From Pseudomonadota bacterium (lineage in GTDB: Bacteria > Pseudomonadota > Alphaproteobacteria > Rhizobiales > Rhizobiaceae): 20,906 nt of DNA. Positions 16,429 to 20,906 of the stretch are shown here, in pieces. The translations under genes and the position numbers were made by a program. Positions within the stretch are counted from its first letter, which is position 1. Every line of letters starts with the position of its first letter. The stretch lies in assembly GCA_023404095.1 (NCBI GenBank), contig JAEYDD010000060.1, forward strand, positions 1-20,906. Direction: 5' to 3'. The notes under the pieces are model-generated. The model did no database searches, was not told where the DNA came from, and worked only from the letters and a program-made list of their open reading frames with translations.

Positions 16429-17235
16429 ATGACCGAACAAGCCGCATTCCAGGACCCGCGCCTCGCCGAACTCGATGGCTTCACCGTCACGATCGATGCG
16501 GCCCGCCAGCGCGCCGACATCACGCTCGACCGTCCGCCTTACAACGTGGTCTCCATGCTGGCCCGCGACCAGTTGCGCCTCGTCTTCGAGGCCCTCGATG
16601 AGGACGACCGCGTGCGCATCATCGTTGTTGCCGGCAAGGGCGAGCACTTCTCGTCCGGCGGCAACATCAAGGGCTTCCTTGAGGCAAGCCCGGAGCACGT
16701 CTCGCACCTCGCCTGGAACATCGCAGCACCTGCCCGCTGCTCCAAGCCGGTCATCGCTGCCAACCGCGGCTATTGCTTCGGCGTCGGCTTCGAACTGTCG
16801 CTCGCCTGCGACTTCCGCATCGCGACGGATACCACGCGCTATGCGCTGCCCGAGCAGAAGCTCGGCCAGATCCCGGGCTCCGGCGGTTCGGCCCGCCTGC
16901 AGAAGATGGTGGGCGTCACCCGCACCAAGAACATCGTAATGCGCTCGAAGCGGATCACCGGCCAGGAGGCCTACGACTGGGGCATCGCCTCGGAGATCGT
17001 CGCGGATGCCGATCTGGAAAAGGCCGTCGATGCGCTCGTCGAGGAACTGATCGGCTTCTCGCCGCTCGCCCAGCGCACGGCGAAGAAGCTCCTGAACGAC
17101 ACGGACGACGCGCTGCTGTCGACGGCCATCGAACTCGAGGGGCACTGCTACAGCCGGCTTCGGACATCGGACGATTTCCGCGAAGGGGTGCTCGCCTTCC
17201 ACGAAAAGCGCGCGCCGGCCTTCGCCGGACGCTGA
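16429..17235 (+). CDS. hmfE: Crotonase-family protein, probable 2-oxoglutaroyl-CoA hydrolase
   Basis: 268 residues of the enoyl-CoA hydratase/isomerase fold. The oxyanion-hole region is HFSSGGNIKGF (73-83) with CFGVGFELSLACD (116-128). Both acids used by hydratases are present, Glu122 and Glu142 (LPEQKLGQIPGSGG). As fifth gene in the hmfABCDE order it should act on the hydroxylated furoyl-CoA after tautomerisation, releasing 2-oxoglutarate and CoA. From sequence alone it could also be an ordinary enoyl-CoA hydratase. It begins 38 bases after the ligase with an AAAGGA ribosome site. The ATG at 16429 is chosen because the in-frame sequence upstream is only the ligase gene read in another frame. 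Confidence 0.82.
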   Translation: MTEQAAFQDPRLAELDGFTVTIDAARQRADITLDRPPYNVVSMLARDQLRLVFEALDEDDRVRIIVVAGKGEHFSSGGNIKGFLEASPEHVSHLAWNIAAPARCSKPVIAANRGYCFGVGFELSLACDFRIATDTTRYALPEQKLGQIPGSGGSARLQKMVGVTRTKNIVMRSKRITGQEAYDWGIASEIVADADLEKAVDALVEELIGFSPLAQRTAKKLLNDTDDALLSTAIELEGHCYSRLRTSDDFREGVLAFHEKRAPAFAGR

Positions 17236-17257
17236 AACACGAGACGCTGAACCACTG

Positions 17258-17284
17258 GCCGGGCGGGAACCCGGCTTCATTTTC
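17258..17284 (+). terminator. Hairpin with T-rich tail between crotonase and transporter genes
   Basis: GCCGGG (17258-17263), a six-base loop, then CCCGGC (17270-17275) followed by TTCATTTT. The stem is short and the T-tract is broken, so it may only partly terminate and lower transporter expression relative to the enzymes. Confidence 0.5.
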
Positions 17285-17327
17285 CAGGAGGAGGGAGCGG
17301 CCTCGGATCGCTTCGGGAGGATTGAGA

Positions 17328-18593
17328 ATGGATACGACACAGCAGACTACGACACAGGAAAGACGCCTTGTCGAACGCGGACCCGGCATCGCGTCGGGTC
17401 TGCGCGACCTGCCGAAACATCTCGGCATCAAGACGATGAGCGCCGGTCTCGTCGCCGCCATCTTCGGCTGCTCCGGCCCGGCCCTCATCGTCATCGGCGC
17501 CGCCGAGGCGGGCCATCTCACCAACGGGCAGACTGTGGCCTGGCTGTTTGCGATCTACGTGCTCGGCGGGCTCATCAGCCTGCTGCTCGCGCTCTACTAC
17601 AAGCAGCCGGTCAACGGCGCCTATTCGATCCCGGGTGCGGCCCTCGTTGCCGGCTCGCTTGCGACCATTCCGTTCAACGAAGCCGTCGGCGCATTCATCC
17701 TGGCGGGCCTGCTGGTGCTGCTGCTCGGGGTTACCGGGCTCATCGGCAAGGTGATGCGCTGGCTGCCGATGCCGATCGTCATGGCGATGATTGCCGGTGC
17801 ATTGATCCGCTTCGCGACAGGCGCCGTCACTGCGCTCGGCACGGCACCGTTGATCGCGGGTGCTGCAATCCTGGCTTTCTTCATCTCGATGCGGCTGACC
17901 AAGACCACTCCACCGGTGCTGGCGGCGCTCGTTGCCGGTCTGATCGCGGCGCTCGCGACCGGTGCGATCGGAGGCGGAGCGGCCAACATTGCCTTCGCAG
18001 CACCGGAATTCACGATGCCGGTGTTTTCCATCGATGCCTTCTTCGCAATCGCCATCCCGCTCGCTCTTCTCGTGATCGGCGCCGAGAACGCGCAGGCGAC
18101 CGGCGTGCTCATGGCGGAAGGCTACAAGCCGCCAGTCAATGCGATGACGATCATTTCGGGCATCGGCGGCGTTGCGGCCGGCATCCTCGGCGGCCACAAT
18201 GCCAATATCGCAGGTCCGATGACGGCGATTTGCTCGTCCGAACAGGCTGGTGAAAACAAGGAAGGGCGCTATGCCGCAACCGTCGTCAACGGCCTCCTCT
18301 TTGCCGCTTTCGGCCTGATTGCGGGTGCTGCCGTTCCGATCGTGCTCAGCCTGCCATCTGCCCTCATCGGCACGGTCGCCGGCCTCGCCATGATCGGCGT
18401 ACTGCTGTCGGCCTTCCAGAACGCCTTCGGCAAGTCGCTCGGCAACCAGACCGGCGCCTTCGTGGCGCTTGCCGTCGCCATGTCGAACGTCACGCTCCTC
18501 GGCATCAGCGCGCCCTTCTGGGCCCTTGTCGCCGGCGTCATCGTCTCGGCCATGGTAGAGGCCGGAACGCTCCAGGCAAAACAGGCTGCGTGA
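17328..18593 (+). CDS. BenE-family benzoate/H+ symporter-like transporter, probable 2-furoate uptake
   Basis: 421 residues starting at the ATG at 17328, seven bases after GGAGG (17316-17320). The chain is almost entirely hydrophobic, with about a dozen membrane spans after a 45-residue polar N-terminus. Family features include FGCSGPALIVIGAAEAG (about 46-62), PVNGAYSIPGAALVAGS (about 89-105), GAENAQATGVLMAEGY and GGHNANIAGPMTAIC. BenE proteins import benzoate with protons across the inner membrane. Its place at the end of the furoate operon, and the absence of benzoate dioxygenase or catechol genes, suggest that the substrate is 2-furoate, a small ring acid of similar shape. The characterised furoate clusters I know use an MFS-type transporter, so this would be a replacement. 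Confidence 0.88.
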   Translation: MDTTQQTTTQERRLVERGPGIASGLRDLPKHLGIKTMSAGLVAAIFGCSGPALIVIGAAEAGHLTNGQTVAWLFAIYVLGGLISLLLALYYKQPVNGAYSIPGAALVAGSLATIPFNEAVGAFILAGLLVLLLGVTGLIGKVMRWLPMPIVMAMIAGALIRFATGAVTALGTAPLIAGAAILAFFISMRLTKTTPPVLAALVAGLIAALATGAIGGGAANIAFAAPEFTMPVFSIDAFFAIAIPLALLVIGAENAQATGVLMAEGYKPPVNAMTIISGIGGVAAGILGGHNANIAGPMTAICSSEQAGENKEGRYAATVVNGLLFAAFGLIAGAAVPIVLSLPSALIGTVAGLAMIGVLLSAFQNAFGKSLGNQTGAFVALAVAMSNVTLLGISAPFWALVAGVIVSAMVEAGTLQAKQAA

Positions 18594-18965
18594 CGTACCC
18601 TCAGGCGCGAAGCGGTCGCGGCATATAGAAGGAGACACTGCCCCGGTGCGTCCGTACTGGCCCCTCAGGGGCAGTGACATTTCCGGCTCTTGAGCGGGTT
18701 GGCCCGTTCAATCCCGATGTGGACATCTCAATGAGCGAAGAAGCGCCGGCAGCAAGACTGTCAGAGCCCGTTCGGGCGCAGCTTGACCTGCTAGAAGGCA
18801 AGCGCAGACTGGATCATCAGGTCAGCGGGACTGTCCATGAGAAGCTCGTAAGCATGCATGACCGTGCTTACTTCCGCCCGCATACCGAGGCCCGTCTAGA
18901 CGGTTACGGTGCTGCGAGCATACCGGGCTTCATCGCTCGCGCCTTTCAAAGCCCGATCGTTGCAG
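18594..18965. other. Gene-free stretch between transporter and hsp20 terminator
   Basis: About 370 bases. An open frame starting with ATG at 18731 reads through this region but has no ribosome site, resembles nothing I know, and runs into the hsp20 gene on the other strand. The stretch does contain the inverted repeat at 18636-18676 and a small dyad, GTAAGCA (18848-18854) with TGCTTAC (18865-18871). Confidence 0.5.
18636..18676. repeat. 9-bp inverted repeat with an alternative nested hairpin after the transporter gene
   Basis: CACTGCCCC (18636-18644) pairs exactly with GGGGCAGTG (18668-18676). The right arm can instead fold locally as GCCCC-TCA-GGGGC (18660-18672). The two folds exclude each other. 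There is no T-tract, so it is not a standard intrinsic terminator, although it may protect or end the operon transcript. Confidence 0.45.
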
Positions 18966-18993
18966 AAAAAAGGGGGCGCCTAGAAGCACCCCC
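18966..18993 (-). terminator. Intrinsic terminator of hsp20
   Basis: Read on the minus strand: GGGGGTGC, a six-base loop, GCGCCCCC, then six T. The eight-pair stem includes one G-U pair. It lies 17 bases past the hsp20 stop codon and is a strong rho-independent terminator. Confidence 0.92.
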
Positions 18994-19009
18994 ACATTCA
19001 TTGATCATC

Positions 19010-19495
19010 TCAGGCGGCCGTTCGGTCACCGATCTTTGGGCCGCTCGGTGCGTTCGCAATCGTCGCATTGGTTTGATTGGTTTGAATGTCAATCCTCCGC
19101 GGTTTCATAGCCTCAGGGATCTCCCGAACCAGATCGATGGACAGCAGACCGTCGGCCAGATGAGCGCCCGATACCCTGACGTGGTCGGCTAGCTCAAAGC
19201 GGTGTTCAAAGGGACGGCCCGCTATTCCCCGATGAAGATAACCTTCGTCGTGAGGCTCGCCCTTGTCGCCGGCAATTGTGAGCAGGTTGGACTGGAATGT
19301 GAGATTGAGATCATCCCGCGAGAAACCGGCAACCGCCACAGTAATGCGGTAGGCATCTTCCCCCGTCTTGACGATATCGTAGGGCGGCCAGTCGCTGATC
19401 GTGCGGGCACGCTGCGCATTTTCAAGAAGGTTGAACACCCGATCGAAGCCTACGCTCGAACGGAAAAGCGGTGCATAGTCGTAAGATGTTGCCAT
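19010..19495 (-). CDS. Small heat-shock protein, Hsp20/alpha-crystallin family (IbpA type)
   Basis: 161 residues. The ATG at 19495 is eight bases after AGGAGG; the ATG two codons earlier (19501) is too close to that site. The N-terminus SYDYAPLFRSSVGFDRVFNL is typical of rhizobial class A small heat-shock proteins. The alpha-crystallin domain runs from about 36 to 130 (PPYDIVKTGEDAYRITVAVA, then FEHRFELADHVRVSGAHLADG with GLLSIDL in the last strand). It is an ATP-independent holdase for unfolding proteins in the cytoplasm. The C-terminal tail is Asn/Thr-rich and I do not see the usual IxI motif clearly, apart from RRIDI at about 132-136. Regulation is explained by the RpoH-like promoter and ROSE leader upstream. 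Confidence 0.93.
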   Translation of the reverse strand: MATSYDYAPLFRSSVGFDRVFNLLENAQRARTISDWPPYDIVKTGEDAYRITVAVAGFSRDDLNLTFQSNLLTIAGDKGEPHDEGYLHRGIAGRPFEHRFELADHVRVSGAHLADGLLSIDLVREIPEAMKPRRIDIQTNQTNATIANAPSGPKIGDRTAA

Positions 19496-19576
19496 AGCCA
19501 TATCCTCCTCGAAGCAACATGGATACGCGGGCGCCAAACGCCCCAGCAATTGCCGGCGCTTAGAGCCACCGGCAAT
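19496..19576 (-). ncRNA. ROSE-type RNA thermometer in the hsp20 leader
   Basis: The hsp20 5' leader folds into three consecutive hairpins. The first is ATTGCCGG/CCGGCAAT (19569-19576 with 19549-19556). The second is GGGCGT-TTG-GCGCCC (19529-19543). The third sequesters the ribosome site: TATCC (19521-19525) pairs with GGATA (19501-19505), and inside it TTGCT (19513-19517) faces AGGAGG (19504-19509) with a G opposite G. The TTGCT motif facing the Shine-Dalgarno sequence, including the G-G opposition, is the hallmark of ROSE elements, which melt at heat-shock temperature and allow translation. Confidence 0.87.
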
Positions 19577-19580
19577 ATTG

Positions 19581-19609
19581 AGTTGGTTTTTATCTCAGGC
19601 TGTTTCAAG
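19581..19609 (-). promoter_or_regulatory. RpoH (sigma-32)-like promoter of hsp20
   Basis: On the minus strand, CTTGAA (19609-19604), 17 bases, then CCAACT (19586-19581) fits the rhizobial RpoH pattern CTTGAA-N16/17-CCANAT with one mismatch. The predicted transcript start, about 19574, coincides with the 5' edge of the ROSE leader. Confidence 0.7.
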
Positions 19610-19780
19610 ATTCTGACTGCAAAAAACGCCGACCTTCAAAGGCCCTCTGACAAGCCTCGAACAGCCAACGGCATCAACCGGGAATCCTCCGGAAGACAAC
19701 CACACGCAACACGACGCGTACGCCCGGTCATCTAACGGATACCATGGCGTCCTGTTCAGGTGGTTCGCGCATTTTCAAGC

Positions 19781-19809
19781 TGATTGGGGCATACATTGTG
19801 CCCCAATCA
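19781..19809. repeat. Perfect 11-bp inverted repeat after the DUF982 gene
   Basis: TGATTGGGGCA (19781-19791) and TGCCCCAATCA (19799-19809) with a 7-base loop. It lies 9 bases beyond the DUF982 stop and is symmetrical enough to act as a hairpin terminator for that gene. No T-run follows on either strand. An operator role is an alternative. Confidence 0.55.
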
Positions 19810-19818
19810 ACGCGCTTG

Positions 19819-20121
19819 CTAAGCGATTGACCGCTGCCCGCCGGAGCCGGAGCGAATGACTTGAGGTTCCATGACATCGGCGGTCATGCCTGCCTCAAGG
19901 CAAGCGTCAATAAACGCCTCTCTCGCGATCGCAACGGGCGTCACTCGGTTAAGGGCCCGACGGCACGCTTGGACAGCGCGGTTGTGCTTCCTGCCGCGGC
20001 GCACAGACCAGTCCGCTTCCAGGAAATCGAGCGCGTCATTCACTGTCGAGACGATATGCTCGGTTCCGTCTCTTGGGCGGAGTGAGACGGGCATCATCCA
20101 GATCATTTCCGGATTGAACAT
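19819..20121 (-). CDS. DUF982 domain protein
   Basis: 100 residues from the ATG at 20121, five bases after AAGGAGG, which fixes the start. The DUF982 pattern is visible: an N-terminal strand, IVSTVNDALDFLEADW (23-38), a basic RRGRKHNRAVQACRRAL (41-57), then AREAFIDACLEAGM (66-79). These short proteins are abundant and multi-copy in Rhizobiales; the function is unknown. It lies between the hsp20 region and IS remains. The C-terminal 18 residues are low-complexity. Confidence 0.85.
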   Translation of the reverse strand: MFNPEMIWMMPVSLRPRDGTEHIVSTVNDALDFLEADWSVRRGRKHNRAVQACRRALNRVTPVAIAREAFIDACLEAGMTADVMEPQVIRSGSGGQRSIA

Positions 20122-20164
20122 GGGGTCCTCCTTTCGCAAACAACACCCGGATGAAAAAGAAGTG

Positions 20165-20698
20165 CGGAAAATATTGGTGAGAGCTGCCTCGGTTTCAAGA
20201 GAGAAGCCATCGGGTTGGTGCGATGAACGCGCGTGGCGTCGACGAGAGGCTGATCGGCGGCTCGCCTTTCGCGATTGAGGGGCGCGGCGATCCGCCGATA
20301 GCCATAGGTCGGCCTTGATCCACCAGCCTGCGAGTGGTGGTCAGAAGCTCGTCATCCTTCGCTTTCCGCTAAGGCCTACGTGGCTTCGATCTGCCCTTGA
20401 ACCAGTCTGCAAGATTGGAGCGGGAGACGCCGAGCGTGTCTGCGATGGTCTTCATCGGGAACCGTCCTTCGGCAACAAGACTGGCTATGGTATCTGTTTT
20501 ACTCGACCTGCCTTGGACAGGGCCTCGCCGAAGATTTGCACCTCCATCGCCTTGGCTGAGCATACGCTCCAGTTCACGGACGCGATAGTCCAGCTTCCTC
20601 GCTTCCGAACTGCCAACAGCCGGCTCGTCTAAATCCAGGATGCGCACATAGTCGTTCGGCAAAAGCTTGTCCTCAAGCCTGTCCCTGAGCCCTTCTGC
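20165..20698 (-). pseudogene. Decayed IS3-family transposase (OrfA end plus OrfB start)
   Basis: Pieces of one IS3-family transposase are read in order on the minus strand but in three frames. They are VRELERML (about 20580), KAMEVQIFGEALSKA in a second frame (20553-20509), then FPMKTIADTLGVSRSNL back in the first frame. A TAG stop follows at 20369-20371, and beyond it RKAKDDELLTTTRRLVDQ. A third frame starts at 20309 with TYGYRRIAAPLNRERRAADQ and DATRVHR. These match the coiled-coil end of OrfA and the DNA-binding start of OrfB. At least three frameshifts and a stop make it inactive, and the catalytic DDE region is missing. Confidence 0.85.
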
Positions 20699-20735
20699 TT
20701 ATCCCGATTGTCCGGTCTAAATGGGGGGCAATTCA
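20165..20735 (-). mobile_element. Truncated IS3-family insertion sequence remnant
   Basis: Outer limits of the IS debris. The right edge may be at 20735, where the minus strand starts TGAATTGCCCCCCATTTAGA, a plausible TG-starting IS3-type terminal repeat. I find no matching inverted end near the DUF982 gene, and the OrfB catalytic part is gone, so the left part was deleted. The boundaries are approximate. Confidence 0.6.
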
Positions 20736-20844
20736 ACACGTCAATGGGCGGCACGGCTGTGGCTTTGTGAAGAGCTTCGCCCCTCCCCTTTTGCCGCGTC
20801 GCCTGCTGCGCTGGACTGTTTTGCTTTTGGGTTCACTAACGCAG

Positions 20845-20877
20845 AAAGCCCCGCGGGATTTCTCCTGGCGGGGCTTT
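20845..20877 (-). terminator. Strong hairpin terminator downstream of tRNA-fMet
   Basis: AAAGCCCCGC (20845-20854) and GCGGGGCTTT (20868-20877) form a perfect ten-pair stem with a 13-base loop. On the minus strand the hairpin ends in TTT seven bases after the tRNA CCA end, as expected at the end of a stable-RNA transcript. Confidence 0.85.
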
Positions 20878-20883
20878 GTGTTT

Positions 20884-20906
20884 TGGTTGCGGGGGCAGGA
20901 TTTGAA
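20884..20906 (-). tRNA. 3' end of tRNA-fMet (partial, cut by window edge)
   Basis: The last 23 bases on the minus strand read TTCAAAT (T-loop, 54-60), CCTGC (61-65), CCCCGCA (66-72), A73 and CCA. Position 72 is A with the rest of the acceptor arm CCCCGC. This is the pattern of initiator tRNA, where A72 faces an unpaired C1. The gene-encoded CCA and the following terminator agree. In rhizobia tRNA-fMet often lies at the end of rRNA operons, so 5S and 23S genes may lie just to the right. The anticodon is outside the window. Confidence 0.8.

Noticed and set aside
17277..18680. Minus-strand open frame opposite the BenE-type transporter
   Set aside because: It is rich in Arg, Asp and Glu, as expected for the complement of a membrane protein, and has no family features.
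18731..19192. Plus-strand open frame starting MSEEAPAARL after the transporter
   Set aside because: It has no ribosome site or recognisable family, and its second half is antisense to hsp20 and its terminator. Conservation would be needed to revive it.
19202..19735. Plus-strand open frame across hsp20 and its leader
   Set aside because: It is antisense to the small heat-shock gene and crosses its ROSE element and promoter.

Overview
The window looks like chromosome from an alphaproteobacterium of the Rhizobiaceae (Ensifer/Sinorhizobium, Shinella or Rhizobium type). This rests on high-GC codon use, a ROSE-type RNA thermometer ahead of an hsp20 gene, a DUF982 protein, IS3-family debris of rhizobial style, and the 3' end of a tRNA-fMet at the right edge. 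In rhizobia this tRNA commonly closes an rRNA operon. Placement is an inference; no search was run.

Layout: (1) 88-1341, a stand-alone class II aldolase-like protein. (2) 1476-3427, minus strand, a CPA2-type K+/Na+:H+ antiporter with an RCK domain, whose stop codon overlaps the start of a small putative exported protein. (3) 3840-6439, minus strand, a coupled operon PilZ-like protein -> OmpR-type response regulator -> GAF-EAL phosphodiesterase, divergent from a membrane-anchored four-PAS hybrid histidine kinase (6639-9479). Together these look like a self-contained two-component/cyclic-di-GMP locus. (4) 9623-18593, plus strand, an AraC regulator followed by five tightly packed genes and a BenE-family transporter. 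The order large Mo subunit, FAD subunit, 2Fe-2S subunit, acyl-CoA ligase, crotonase is that of the 2-furoate pathway hmfABCDE. It would take up 2-furoate, activate it to furoyl-CoA, hydroxylate the ring with a molybdenum enzyme and release 2-oxoglutarate. The large subunit carries a fused C-terminal CoxG/SRPBCC domain. (5) 18594-20121, an hsp20 gene with an RpoH-like promoter, ROSE leader and strong terminator, then a DUF982 gene. (6) 20165-20735, a decayed IS3-family transposase. (7) 20845-20906, a strong terminator and the 3' end of tRNA-fMet.

The most interesting parts are the PilZ/RR/GAF-EAL plus hybrid-kinase locus, the CoxG fusion on the furoyl-CoA dehydrogenase-like large subunit with a BenE-type transporter, and the small protein coupled to the antiporter.
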